64,000 nt of DNA from Austropuccinia psidii. Lineage: Eukaryota; Basidiomycota; Pucciniomycetes; Pucciniales; Sphaerophragmiaceae. Shown piece after piece: positions 24,436 through 35,367 of this stretch. The DNA lies in assembly GCA_023105745.1 (NCBI GenBank), contig JALGQZ010000004.1:60009112-60073111 (forward strand), in the 5' to 3' direction. Made by a program: the position numbers and the translations under genes. Under the pieces are notes generated by a model. It did no database searches. It saw only the letters and a list, made by a program, of their open reading frames with translations, and was not told where the DNA came from. Each line of letters opens with the position of its first letter. Position 1 is the first letter of the stretch.

Positions 24436-25833
24436 TTGTTTGATGGTATTATTTACCACAGAACCAAACATTCTTGTGTAATGACATTATGCAGCAGATT
24501 TCTTATCAATACCATTCTTCATGAATGCCATGATAGCATATACTCTGGACACCTGTCGGAGGACAGAAAACTTGCAAAAGTAAAAGACTGTGCATGGTGG
24601 CCATCTTGGAGAAAGGAAACCATTGAATATTGCAATACCTGTGACAGATGTCAAAACGCAAACAGGAGTACAGGCAAGAAATTTGGACTTATGATCCATA
24701 TTCAAGAACCAAAATCCCCTTGGGAATTTGCTCACATGGATTGGGTCACAGCACTTCCTCCAAGTGGTGACAAAGGTTATAATGCTTGTTTAGTCATTGT
24801 AGACAGATATAGCAAAACTCCCATATTCTTACCATGTCATAAAGATGACACTGCTATGGATACAGCTCTTCCTCTATGGAGTAGAGTTATTTCTCATACA
24901 GGGTTATTTAAGAATATCATAAGTGACAGAGAGCCCAAGTTTACATCTGCACTTTGGACCAATCTTCATAGATTGTTTGGTACCAAGTTATCATTCTCTA
25001 CAGCATATCAACCTCAAACAGATGGGCTAGCAGAGAGGATGATTCAAAATTTAGAAGACATGATCAGGAGATTTTGTGCTTATGGTTTCAAATTCAAAGA
25101 CTCAGATGGCTTTACCCATGACTGGTGCACTCTAATACCTGCATTAGAATTGGCATATAAGACATCAGTCCATTCTTCCACAGGTAAAACTCCTGCTATG
25201 TTAGAAAAAGGATGGAATCCAAGACTCCCAGTAGACACACTGAGGAAAGAGTTGATTTACATTAATCCTACAGCTTCCATCTTGAAGATAATGCTTGATA
25301 AAGTAAAAAATCATGCAAAAAAAAGTATGGCTGATGCTTTTGATTATGCAAAACAGAAGTGGGACAAGAGTCACAAAGTACCAGACTTCAAAGTAGGGGA
25401 CTTAGTTCTAGTTTCAACCTTGAATTTTAATAATATCAAAGGCCCAAAGAAACTTCAAGATTCTTATGTAGGAACTTTTGTTATTTTTGCCTTACATGGA
25501 ACCAATGCAGCTGAAGTGGAATTGAGTGGTGAATTGGAAAATAAACACCCCACCTTTCCAGTCAGCTTGATAAAACCTTATCAACCAGCTTACAAAGAAT
25601 TGTTTCCTTTGAGGAACCCAACTCCTTTAACTGTACCACCAGTGCAACAGAATGAAGACAGAAAGATAAAGAAAGTAATTAAAGAAAGGAGAATTAGCGG
25701 TAAAAATCAAAGAGAATATCTTGTCAGATATAGAAATCCAGTCCATGAAGATGAATGGCTGGCAGAATCAGAAATACCTGACTCAGATAAACTCTTGAGA
25801 AGATTTAGACATGAAAGAAGGCCACAAGCCTGA
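24436..25833 (+). CDS. Family-B integrase with chromodomain, open frame fragment
   Basis: This 465-codon open frame is the 3' part of pol. Near residues 33-75 is the zinc-binding HHCC region (HECHDSIYSGH ... CNTCDRC). The DDE core follows: MDWVTALPP, then SDREPKFTSALW, and [15 protein letters not shown] with the catalytic Glu. The segment [22 protein letters not shown] is characteristic of this lineage. The last 60 residues form a chromodomain (GKNQREYLVRYRNPVHEDEW) that in chromoviruses directs integration to marked chromatin. The frame lacks the upstream pol because of stops, so it is translated only if an internal start is used. All three catalytic acidic residues appear present. Confidence 0.85.
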   Translation: MFDGIIYHRTKHSCVMTLCSRFLINTILHECHDSIYSGHLSEDRKLAKVKDCAWWPSWRKETIEYCNTCDRCQNANRSTGKKFGLMIHIQEPKSPWEFAHMDWVTALPPSGDKGYNACLVIVDRYSKTPIFLPCHKDDTAMDTALPLWSRVISHTGLFKNIISDREPKFTSALWTNLHRLFGTKLSFSTAYQPQTDGLAERMIQNLEDMIRRFCAYGFKFKDSDGFTHDWCTLIPALELAYKTSVHSSTGKTPAMLEKGWNPRLPVDTLRKELIYINPTASILKIMLDKVKNHAKKSMADAFDYAKQKWDKSHKVPDFKVGDLVLVSTLNFNNIKGPKKLQDSYVGTFVIFALHGTNAAEVELSGELENKHPTFPVSLIKPYQPAYKELFPLRNPTPLTVPPVQQNEDRKIKKVIKERRISGKNQREYLVRYRNPVHEDEWLAESEIPDSDKLLRRFRHERRPQA

Positions 25834-25963
25834 ATATGTCTATAAATGTGCTTTAAAATACTTGATCTGATTAATGTAAAGAGGTTGGACAGTGGACATT
25901 AACCCCCTTTGGGGATTTTATTCTTTATACCATTGATAAAATTGTAGTACAATTTTATTTTTT

Positions 25964-25975
25964 GGTGGGAGGGAA
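25964..25975 (+). other. Polypurine tract of element B
   Basis: The purine run ggtgggagggaa abuts the 3' LTR start at 25976. The minus-strand B copy has the same tract at 38273-38284 in reverse complement. This is the expected plus-strand primer site. Confidence 0.85.
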
Positions 25976-27863
25976 TGTGAGCCTTGAGGTATATTTTACA
26001 TACCCAAATAGGCCACAATTATCTTGAAAATAGGTTTTGAGTTATGCATAACTCATAAGCCATGTATATATCCAAAATCCATCATTTTTGATTTCAGAAA
26101 AGAGGAATAACCTTTTATTGAGTAAGTAGATCCATGGATTTCAGGCCAGATCTGGATTTTACACAAAAGTTCACCTAGGGTAGCTCCATAGAGTGAATAA
26201 GCTCAAATTGACTCTTTGAGGTGGTAATATGGAAAATACTTCAATACCACATCATCAATACCTCATAAAAGATCCGTGAAAATTTTTGTTTTTCTCAATT
26301 TCAGGCCAAAATAATGGGAATGTGAGAAATCCCATGTTACATATACACTAAGAATAGTGTTATGCATGTTTTGGGCACTTAATATAATGGTATTCCTTCA
26401 TGGACTTTTGGTACACCCATAGTGGATATCTCACTTGAAGCTTAATTCTCTATTTTGATGTGAAAAATAGGCAAGGGGACAAAAGACATCAAAGAGAGCC
26501 AGGGTACCCAACTTTTGAGGCCTCAGAGGCATGGACAGCTCCAAAGCTTGGATCCATGGCTGATCTTGGCCCAATTATAAACTAAAACACTTTGGGAACT
26601 TGGTTATCATGTTACAACTGCAGTAAAACTTAAGAAAATAGTAAATAACCTGCTATTTTGATGTGCCAAGGAGGTAAAGAGCTACTTAGACTCCTGTAAC
26701 AATGTCAGTTCTTAATGAATTTACATGGATAAACCCCAAAAGAGTAATTAAAATCCTTTTTGGACTTGTATCCATTGATCTACCTCATAGCAACCAGTTA
26801 AACACTGATATTTGCAATTCTACGTAGAAATGAGGTAAAAACTTCAAAACTTTATTAAAAATACAATTCCTAATGAATCTCTCTGAAACCTTCAGGACCA
26901 ATGGAGAACTGTATTATATATGGTACAACCAAAAAGAATTACAGTTTTACTAGTAAAATTAAAAGCTTTACTTACAGTCCATTTCTGACTATTCTATGTG
27001 AAACGCTGAATCTTTAAAAATTCACAGTAATGACAACCTGTGATGAAATTGCCAATAACATTGATAACTTTGATAAATCAATGATTTGTTTGGAATCAAA
27101 GAATATTTACAGATGTTACTCCTTTTATTCTTAACCATATTGGGGTTGGTAGTCATTTAAAAGCATCAATTATGTAATTATGATAATCTTATGTGACAAC
27201 AGATGATGCAATCAATAATACAAAAGGGTTTTTTTTTCTCACTTACTGGTTTTACAGCTTGCTCAATGGCACGCCTCTGTGAGCTGTTGTTGACTTAAAA
27301 GAAGCCTCCTCTTGCTGTTTTTTCCAGATCAAATCATCTGATTATCCATTTAAATCATTGCTACCAACAAGTAAGTATTAGTTAAAGCTATTCTTAAGTG
27401 TTTTAATTATTTTAGAATCAATCAGAAGGACGTGAAATCATAGAATTCAACTATATATTGCTGTAATACTTTTATAAATACATTTTGATCCATTGAATCC
27501 ACAATTCTACGTCAAATCTCTCTATCTTATCTTTCAATAAGCTCTTTGGAATATTAGTGAGTGATTTATCTTTAATTCTTACAGTTTTTTTTCTAAAAAA
27601 TTAGTTCTCTTCAAGAATTATATTTATAATTATTCTTGCGTAAGATAATTATATATTAAAATAATTTTATTATTTTGATAAAAGAAGTTTTATTAGCAAA
27701 ATCTTCTTGTAATTGATTGTTGTAGACAATTACTGCTCACTGTTAAAATCACTAGGAGTGTTTAACACATGAAAGGAATAATTCTTTAATTATTTAATTG
27801 TGGCTATAATAATATTTTATTATTATATTTCATAAGAAAAGACATAGTACTGTTGATTAATAG
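25976..27863 (+). repeat. Family-B 3' LTR, first part
   Basis: It matches 15988-17874 from TGTGAGCC onward. It is interrupted at 27864 by solo LTR D and resumes for its last 35 bases at 29895-29929, ending aaatcttaca. A 15-bp-scale insertion near 26247 (catcatcaatacc) and scattered substitutions distinguish it from the 5' LTR. Confidence 0.95.
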
Positions 27864-29889
27864 TGTGAGCCATTGAGATATGACCACATACCCAATAAGG
27901 TCACAAAAAAGACTCAGAATAATTATACTTTTAATATAATTATATTAAAATTGCTTAAAATACTTATACTTTAAAAATAATTAATTAAATATACAAAAAA
28001 TACCATAAATTGGTACAAAAATTGGTTTAACTTAAAAGCCAGGGAATCAACATGTAAAATAAATTATACCATTGGATTCCCCATGGAAAAATACACATAT
28101 ACCATTTTTATGGCATATCTGTAAAGTTAATATTTAAGGAATTATAAGGTATAATACCTTATAAAAACCATAAAACCTTATTTATCTCAAATACTAATGA
28201 AACAACATGTGAAATAAAGTGTACCAGTGGATTCCCCATGAAACTCCACACATAAAACAACTAATAAGCTAATTTCCAATGTTAATACTTAAGGAATTAT
28301 CCTGAATATATGCACTTTTTTGGTCAACGCATATATTCAAGGATCATAGCTAATATCTTCTAAACTATAGATGATAGAATGATTAACCAAAAATAAAGTT
28401 ACCACGTAATTACTGTAAGAGCACAGATATGAACTTGATTTTACAGATTATAAACAAGGTTAAAACCTATGATGAAATATTGATAAAAATCAACAGAGCT
28501 GTTGACCACTTTGTTGTGAAAGTGCTCCAAACTTAGAAAAAAGTATACAGTTGGATTCTACTAGTTCATTAGAGAAGAATGATGTAATTTTTATTATTCA
28601 ATTCAGGGTATAACCCCCTGAAATCAAGGTTTGAAGTTTAAAATATTGAATTTCGACAGAAAAGATGAGTTACAAGAAAAATCATCAAAATTAGAGTTTT
28701 GATGATGTAATGAAAAGCTCTTGGCAGCATGATAAGGTTATTCCAGGCTATCAGAATTAACTCTCTGAATTGCTGTAGCGTGTAAATCTTAAACGTTATT
28801 GAGGATCAAAGTTTGAGCTTAATTTGAGCAGTTATGATCACATACTGTAACCTTAATTTAAAGTTTAACAGTCTTAAGAGTGATAAAATTGGTGAATACT
28901 ATTAGTTTATGATTCAAACTAATAAAATACACGAAATTTGGGGTTCTGCCAAGCCTCTGATGTCATCAAACTTAGAGTTATAGTGATAACTCTAAATAAT
29001 GGTGTAATAATGATGTAATATGGTTTGATCATGATGTAATCACCCTCAAACCTTAAAATATTGATTAATTCCAGTGGATATGATCAGTACACGTCTACTA
29101 GAAGCCTGTTGGACTCTAGGAGGGAGGTATTTACTATAAATAGAGCTCTTTTTACTCTATTTACCCCTCAGACGCATCAAAAACATTAAATCAATTAAAT
29201 AAAAGGTAGTTTCTTTATTCTTTATATATAAAACTCTTATATTATTAAAGACCAAGACCATCTTATTATTAATCACTACTTTTTGTGTGATTAAATCAAT
29301 TCTTTAATTGTTTTTGTCATAAATCTCTCTATAAACTCATTTCCATGTAAAATCAAGAAATTTAGTAAATTTTCTTTATTTATATTGTAAATACAATTTG
29401 AAAAAGTTGTATTATATTCTTTTGGCGTAAAATATCTCAAAATTATTATTTTAAGTGTTAAAAGTAGGTTATTTCATCTTATTATAATAATTTCTCTCTT
29501 ATCATTACTCTTAATAATTCTTAATTAATATAAATAGTATTTATATTAATATATAACTTTAATATTGGTAATATTATTGTTATTAATTGTTTTTTATTTA
29601 TAAAAAACAGTTTTTTACGCCTTTATTATTTGTTGGTAACAATAATAAAGAGCTTTATAATATATTAATTATTTTATATTAATATATTATTTACAATATT
29701 ATAATTTCATATAATATTAATTATATTATTATATTTCTTTAATAATATAATATTTTTACGCCATAATAATAATATTTCTTTATTATAATTATTATTTCAA
29801 TCTTATTTATCTCAATTATAAGGACATTCAGAGTACAACAAGTAATAAATTAGTAATTTTTACTTATTGTTTCATAGTCAAACCTTACA
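27864..29889 (+). repeat. Solo LTR of a fourth family (D)
   Basis: It starts TGTGAGCCATTGAGATATG and ends catagtcaaaccttaca, with the 5-bp duplication aatag at 27859-27863 and 29890-29894. Its first 45 bases resemble B and C LTR starts, while the rest differs. No coding sequence is present. Confidence 0.92.
29135..29143 (+). promoter_or_regulatory. TATA box of LTR D
   Basis: TATAAATAG lies about 1.27 kb into LTR D, following a less AT-rich stretch and preceding an AT-rich U5-like part. This is a good consensus TATA. The start site and activity are not shown. Confidence 0.55.
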
Positions 29890-29894
29890 AATAG

Positions 29895-29929
29895 TAATAT
29901 TATCATCAGCTTCATAGTCAAATCTTACA
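29895..29929 (+). repeat. Family-B 3' LTR, last part
   Basis: These 35 bases (taatattatcatcagcttc and on to aaatcttaca) complete the B 3' LTR after the D insertion. They are followed by target duplication gtaat and then element C pol. Confidence 0.9.
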
Positions 29930-29934
29930 GTAAT

Positions 29935-31506
29935 TAACATCACAGATGTAGGAACATAATTCTTTGAAGAAGCTAGAGAAAGCTATAATCAAGATGACAA
30001 TTGTCATATTCTCACTTCATTACTTGCCAAATATTGCAAAGATACAGATTTGGCTAACTCTTCGGAGGATACATGGAAAACATCATATGAAAATGGAAGA
30101 TTTCATTCATTTGATGGTATCTTATATCATCGGTCTAAAACACATGTGTAATGGTCTTATGTAGTATAATTTTAATTAACAAAATATTACTAGAGTGCCA
30201 TGTCCAGATTTGTTCTGGACATCTGTCTGAAGAAAGGAAAATAGGAATAATTAAGACATGTGCTTGGGGGCCATCTTGGAGAAAAGGTGTCATTGAGTAC
30301 TGTCACAGTTGTGAAAGGTGACAAAAAGCCAATAAAGCTACTGGTAAGAGATTTGGCTTAATGATTAATATCCAAGGACCAAGTACCCCATGGGAAGTGG
30401 TTCATATAGATTGAGTAACTGCCTTACCACCTTGTGGTGACAAAAGCTACAATTAATATCTTGTAATTGTGGAAAGGTACAACAAAACCCCAATATTGTT
30501 ACCATTTCATAAAGATGACACAGCTATGGATACAGCCCTTTTAATTTGGAACAGAGTAATCTCTCATACTGGTCTCTCCAAAAATATCATTAGTGATAGA
30601 GACCCAAAACTTGCATCAGCCTTATGGGTAAATTTACATAGGCTTTTGAGTACAAAACTATCATTCTCAACAGCATATCATAAAAAAACAGATGGATTAG
30701 CAGGAAGATTGATTCAGACCCTTGAGGAAATGATCAGAAGATTTTGTGCTCATGACCTGGAGTTTAAATATTCTGATGGCTTTACCCATTATTGGTGTAC
30801 ACTCATAAAAGCATTGGAATTAGCCTACAGGAATTATATTCATGCTTTGACAGGAAAGACTCCTGCAATGTTTGAAAAGGGATGGAACCCTGAACTTCCA
30901 GTCTATACTCTAAAGAAGGATTTGGTTGATATTCATCCAACTTCTTCAGGCTGTAAGCTATTACTTGATAAGGTGAGGCAACATGAAAATAAAAGCATTA
31001 CTGATGCCTTTGAATATGCCAAACAAAATATGGATAAAAGTAATGAAGCCCCAGAATTCATAGTAGAGGACTCAATACTAGTTTCAACCTTTCACTTTGA
31101 TAATATTAAAGCCTCAAATAAATTGAAAGATTCCTTTTCAGGACCATCTATTATTGAAGCTCTTCATGAGACAAATTTAGTACAAGTGGAACTGTCAGGA
31201 GAATTGGAAAATAAACATGCAGATTTCCCTCCCAGTCTAGTAGTGCATTACACTTCAAGTGATAAGGAATTATATCCTTTGAGAAATAAAACACCCTTGG
31301 AAGTACCACCACTTGATCAAAGTGAGGAGAAGAAGGTTCTGAAAGTTTTGAAAGAAAGGAGAATTATGGAAAAAAATGAAAGAGAATACTTAGTCAGGTA
31401 CAGAAATCCACAATATGAAGATGAGTGGCTTTCAGAAAGTAAAATACCTGATTACCAAAGGTTTCTCAGAAGATTGAGACATGACAGAACACCAATTACT
31501 CAATAA
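29935..31506 (+). pseudogene. Family-C integrase with chromodomain, decayed
   Basis: This continues the pol broken at 15982. The zinc-binding part (29964-30330) has several stops, including TGA at 30412-30414 replacing the Trp of MDWVT. From 30469 to 31506 the frame is open for 345 codons and covers SDRDPKLASALW, the TDGLAGRLIQTLEE block, the STFHFDNIKASNKL segment and the chromodomain (REYLVRYRNPQYEDEW). The catalytic Glu of the DDE triad is replaced by Gly in GLAGRLIQ; the related copies have GLAER. The stop is followed by a degraded purine tract and the 3' LTR at 31641. Confidence 0.88.
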
Positions 31507-31640
31507 AATTTTGAATTGTGTGCTTTAAATAAATAAAATATAAGTAGAGATGTTGGACAGTGGATTATACTGCCCAAATTCAATTGAGGGTATACTACTA
31601 AGGGAAAATTGTAGTACAATTATTTTTCGGCAGTAAGTAA

Positions 31641-32179
31641 TGTGAGCCTGTGAGGTATGCATGACATACACATAAGGCCACAAATAGCTTTATATACAGT
31701 TTGTTTAGTCTTGAAAAGACTTATCAATTGGATTTAAATTAAAAAATAACAGAAAATAAGCATATTCTATTTGGGATAAAGAAAGTTATAATTATTATTT
31801 CATTTTTGATTTCTACACCAAAAACAACCTAGGGTAGACCCATAGGGTGTTATACCCAGAAATGATTATTTCTTAAGTTATTAGAAGATCTAAGAATCTC
31901 ACAGTACAATTGAAATTTCTTTAACATTATTTAAAAAATTGTTAAATTCAAGTTTAAATAAGGTTAAATTTAAATTTGCATAAGGTTTATGCAAACTTAT
32001 TGAAATTCTAGTTAAATTTGAGGTGTTGTGTAGATTTACTGAATTGGCTAAGTATTTGACATACAGAATGTAAATCCTGTGAGCTCAATTCAAAAGGGTT
32101 TAAGGCCATACTATGGCCTTAAATGAATAAAAGGGAAAAATACATGCAAAAAGGTGGGACAAAGGAAAAAGACCAAACA
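31641..32179 (+). repeat. Family-C 3' LTR, first part
   Basis: It starts TGTGAGCCTGTGAGGTATG and follows the 9130 LTR block for block up to aaaagaccaaaca. There the family-A LTR has inserted, with the duplication aaaca at 32175-32179. Confidence 0.92.
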
Positions 32180-32399
32180 TGTCAGCCTGTGACTCAAAAC
32201 CAGAGCACAAGCATGACAGCCAAATACCATAAATCAATGGTATAGCCAAAATACCACCAAAACATGGAGCTGAGCCAAATCAGCTCAAAAGGTATCAGAA
32301 GAGATAGGAAACTTACACCTTTCTAAGTATACAAGTCCCATCATCATAGAAAAAAGAATAACAAATTTATCGCTGCTCAAAGTTTTTGCTGAGCATAAA

Positions 32400-33039
32400 T
32401 GTTAGCCTGGGGCCTCTAACGTGGCTTCCAGTCTAATTACTAGGAATTTTAATAAACTAAAAAGGTAGTGGAATACTATCAGGCTTAATTGATAGCAACG
32501 TCACTATTAAAAAGGTATTCTAATTGGTGGAATGGGCTTCACCAATAAAAAAATACTAAAAGTAATTCTTAACTACTTATATTTGAGAGATCTAATAACA
32601 AGAAATTGTTACAAATTTATTTGTAAAAAATATATTTCTAAGAGCTCTGAGGAATCATTCTCAAGTAGAATGATCCTCTTTAAATGTTGTAGATACAAAA
32701 ATCAAAATGAAACACAAATAGGCTAATACACTTTTTTTATCATAAAGGGTATTGTTATAGTAACAATATATGTAACCAAGCATATGCTGTTGTTATAGAA
32801 GCAAAGTTACTATATATCAACAAGGTAAAATGTTGTTATAGAATCAATACTGAAGATCTGCCTTGGTAACAGGATTATTATAGCAACAGATCTTGAATGA
32901 GTGACTTGTAAACAAAAATGGAAGAAAACCAAATTAAAAGTGAATTTACACAGATGAATTGAAATAATTCAAAGAAAATTTAATGAAAGTGTTTGGAGCT
33001 TGTGTAGCATGTAACTCTTTTCATGCTTGCAGGCTCACA
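32400..33039. repeat. Element F LTR, left copy
   Basis: It starts TGTTAGCCTGGGGCC and ends gcaggctcaca. The ends form imperfect inverted termini (TGTTAGCC / GGCTCACA). A short plus-strand open frame of 64-67 codons occurs in both LTR copies but shows no recognisable motif. Confidence 0.93.
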
Positions 33040-33090
33040 TTTGGTAACACAAAAAAAAAAAGGTAAAAAAAAAAATCATATTTTGTGAAA

Positions 33091-34416
33091 CTAGTAGTAT
33101 ATATTTTGAAGTTTTGAAATGATATCTTTTACTTTCAAGTCATTGTAATAGCTTGATTTTTTGTCTTGAATTTTCAAATTGTTGAAGGTTTCTAATATCT
33201 TGAATTCTTGTTCAGTTACTAGTTCTCTAAAGGGTCCGCTTTTTTTTAAGATTAAATTTATTCGAGATCCTAGCACATTGAAAGTTTCTTCATGTAGTAA
33301 TTCATATACCTCAATTTCTTGATTCAATCCTTTCAATACTTGGGTTATTTTTCTTGATGTTAATTGTTTTGTTGATATTGATTGATCTTGTAAACATTTT
33401 TGAATGTAAATCTGAATTGAATTTGAAATTTTGGAACTGGTAGATGTATCGTTGAGTTTTGAACAATCCTTTTCAATTTTACTGGTTGTATTTGTTTCTT
33501 CGTTAATATTACTATTAATGTTTTTATTTTTTCCTTTTGAAAGATTTGTTGTATTTCTATCAGCAGTAACTAGGTAGGCGCTTTCATAGCTAACGTTGTC
33601 AGGGATGCTATTATTTTTATCTTTAGTAACGGTTGCATTCATTGTTGGATTCCTCATTTTGTTGGTATTGGAGCGAGTGTAACTGGAATCAGACTTTAAA
33701 TTTTGTTTATATTTTTTATATATCACATTTCTGTTCGCATCAGGCTGATTAGTACTGCAATTGGTATCCTTCTTGATAGTATTTGTGTTGACACTTTTAC
33801 TATCAAAATCGCGACTATACTCCTTGTTAGTAATGATTTCCTTGGTCGTAGTACAATTACTAATACATTTAGGAACAGGGACAGTTTTTGGGTATCTAGC
33901 ATTGTAAAGGAAGTGGGATCGTTTATTATTAGAAGGATCAGAAATAAGTGGGTTGAACGCGATTCTGTAAGCTGTATTTGTTGAGGAATTAAAGGTCATA
34001 TCACCACTTAAACCTTCTGATACTGTATTTACTACAGGATCTGCTTCCGATATTGATGCATATTTGTATTTCTTCTGTTTTTCTACTACTGTTATCGGAT
34101 CTTTGGTAATTCTGGGAGATTTGGTAAGTCCAGAAGTTTTGTTTTTCAATTCTGTTGTCTTGTTATTGTTTGTAATCTCAAAACTTTCTCTATCAGGCAA
34201 ACTTGAATTGCTAAAGCTAGAGCTTTGGTTGTCCAGTTGATGGCGATTCTTCCATTGTTTTGAGCGAGTAGTACATTTTCCTTTCCGACGACGAGCTGTT
34301 GAATAGTTAAAGGAATGGCGACTGGTCATCCTTGTGGATAGATGACCAGTGACAAGGCTGACGTCTTTGAAGAATAAAGACATCCGGTTAAAAGCCTCAA
34401 ATACTGTCGGATCCAT
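33091..34416 (-). CDS. Intact unknown protein encoded by element F
   Basis: The frame is open from 34518 down to 33091, with a TTG as the leftmost start codon. The first ATG is at 34416-34414, giving 441 residues (475 if an upstream exon supplies the start). I do not recognise the protein. From the ATG it begins DPTVFEAFNRMSLFF, then has a basic patch (ARRRKGKCTTRSKQWKNRH) that could bind nucleic acid or act as a nuclear signal. A long Asn/Ser/Thr/Lys-rich, probably disordered middle follows. The last 110 residues are denser in hydrophobic residues and probably helical (KITQVLKGLNQEIEVYELLH; ELVTEQEFKILETFNNLK). There is no zinc knuckle and no protease, RT or integrase motif. It is uninterrupted, unlike almost every other frame here, which suggests recent activity or selection. 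It could be a captured host gene or a fast-evolving Gag-like protein. Confidence 0.75.
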   Translation of the reverse strand: MDPTVFEAFNRMSLFFKDVSLVTGHLSTRMTSRHSFNYSTARRRKGKCTTRSKQWKNRHQLDNQSSSFSNSSLPDRESFEITNNNKTTELKNKTSGLTKSPRITKDPITVVEKQKKYKYASISEADPVVNTVSEGLSGDMTFNSSTNTAYRIAFNPLISDPSNNKRSHFLYNARYPKTVPVPKCISNCTTTKEIITNKEYSRDFDSKSVNTNTIKKDTNCSTNQPDANRNVIYKKYKQNLKSDSSYTRSNTNKMRNPTMNATVTKDKNNSIPDNVSYESAYLVTADRNTTNLSKGKNKNINSNINEETNTTSKIEKDCSKLNDTSTSSKISNSIQIYIQKCLQDQSISTKQLTSRKITQVLKGLNQEIEVYELLHEETFNVLGSRINLILKKSGPFRELVTEQEFKILETFNNLKIQDKKSSYYNDLKVKDIISKLQNIYY

Positions 34417-34533
34417 GACAATAAGAGCTTGATTTCTTGTGTTGGCTGGTGATACTGGCGAATCCAACAGGATTTGAGGTTTTGATATAGTACTAATAAC
34501 TTTGGAATAAGCCTTCAAAGTTTTTAGGATACA

Positions 34534-34570
34534 CTAGTAAGGAGACAAAAGAAATCAGAATTAGAATGGT
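34534..34570 (-). promoter_or_regulatory. Probable 3' splice site upstream of the element F ORF
   Basis: On the minus strand a branch-like ttctgattt is followed by a pyrimidine tract and cttactag, then tgtatcc. The ORF frame is open immediately after the AG and closed by that TAG just before it. This is the same arrangement as the leader splice acceptors of elements A, B and C. Confidence 0.5.
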
Positions 34571-34726
34571 TGATTCCTTTTTTTTTTTTTGAATTTTTCG
34601 ATGGAAGAGTGGATTGTAGAAGTAAAATTTATTATTAATTAGGTATTCCAACGTCTAATTAGTTTATTAGAATTAATTAATTAATTAATTAGTTCTAATT
34701 TGAACTTCAAATTTTAATATATTAAA

Positions 34727-35367
34727 TGTTAGCCTGGGGCCTCTAATGTAGCTTCCAGTCTAATTACTAGGAATTTTAATAAACTAAAAAGGTAGTGGAA
34801 TACTATCAGGTTTAATTGATAGCGACGTCACTATTAAAAAGGTATTCTAATTGGTGGAATGGGCTTCACCAATAAAAAAAATACTAAAAGTAATTCTTAA
34901 CTACTTATATTTGAGAGATCTAATAACAAGAAATTGTTACAAATTTATTTGTAAAAAATATATTTCTAAGAGCTCTGAGGAATCATTCTCAAGTAGAATG
35001 ATCCTCTTTAAATGTTGTAGATACAAAAATCAAAATGAAACACAAATAGGCTAATACACTTTTTTTATCATAAAGGGTATTGTTATAGTAACAATATATG
35101 TAGCCAAGCATATGCTGTTGTTATAGAAGCAAAGTTACTATATATAAACAAGGTAAAATGTTGTTATAGAATCAATACTGAAGATCTGCCTTGGTAACAG
35201 GATTATTATAGCAACAGATCTTGAATGAGTGACTTGTAAACAAAAATGGAAGAAAACCAAATTAAAAGTGAATTTACACAGATGAATTGAAATAATTCAA
35301 AGAAAATTTAATGAAAGTTTTTGGAGCTTGTGTAGCATGTAACTCTTTTCATGCTTGCAGGCTCACA
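34727..35367. repeat. Element F LTR, right copy
   Basis: It matches 32400-33039 almost perfectly. Differences include cgtgg/tgtag near the start, one extra A in an A run and four single substitutions farther in. It is followed by duplication ataaa. Confidence 0.93.

Larger units (their letters stand above)
15988..29929 (+). mobile_element. Family-B Ty3/Gypsy chromovirus nested in element C
   Basis: It is flanked by the 5-bp duplication gtaat (15983-15987 and 29930-29934). The 5' LTR is 15988-17874, the internal region 17875-25975, and the 3' LTR 25976-27863 plus 29895-29929. Two solo LTRs, E and D, have inserted into it. The internal gene order is ORF1/Gag, zinc knuckle, protease, RT, RNase H, integrase, chromodomain. 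Gag and RT are broken, while the integrase frame is still open. Confidence 0.95.
32400..35367. mobile_element. Element F: small non-autonomous LTR element with one unique ORF
   Basis: Two direct repeats of 640-641 bp (32400-33039 and 34727-35367) bound a 1.69-kb interior. By eye they differ by about seven substitutions and one 1-bp indel. The duplication ataaa flanks the whole (32395-32399 and 35368-35372). The interior has no Gag, protease, RT or integrase, only one long minus-strand ORF. Orientation is ambiguous. On the plus strand the first repeat is followed by TTTGGTAACAC, PBS-like. On the minus strand the ORF is preceded by a good 3' splice site, as in the larger families. It must be mobilised by enzymes in trans. 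Confidence 0.9.

Noticed and set aside
28980..29060. Repeated tgatgtaat words as a regulatory array in LTR D
   Set aside because: The words are few and irregularly spaced in AT-rich DNA and are easily explained by composition.
32532..35054. 64-67 codon plus-strand frames inside both F LTRs
   Set aside because: They are identical only because the LTRs are identical. There is no start context or motif that suggests a peptide gene.
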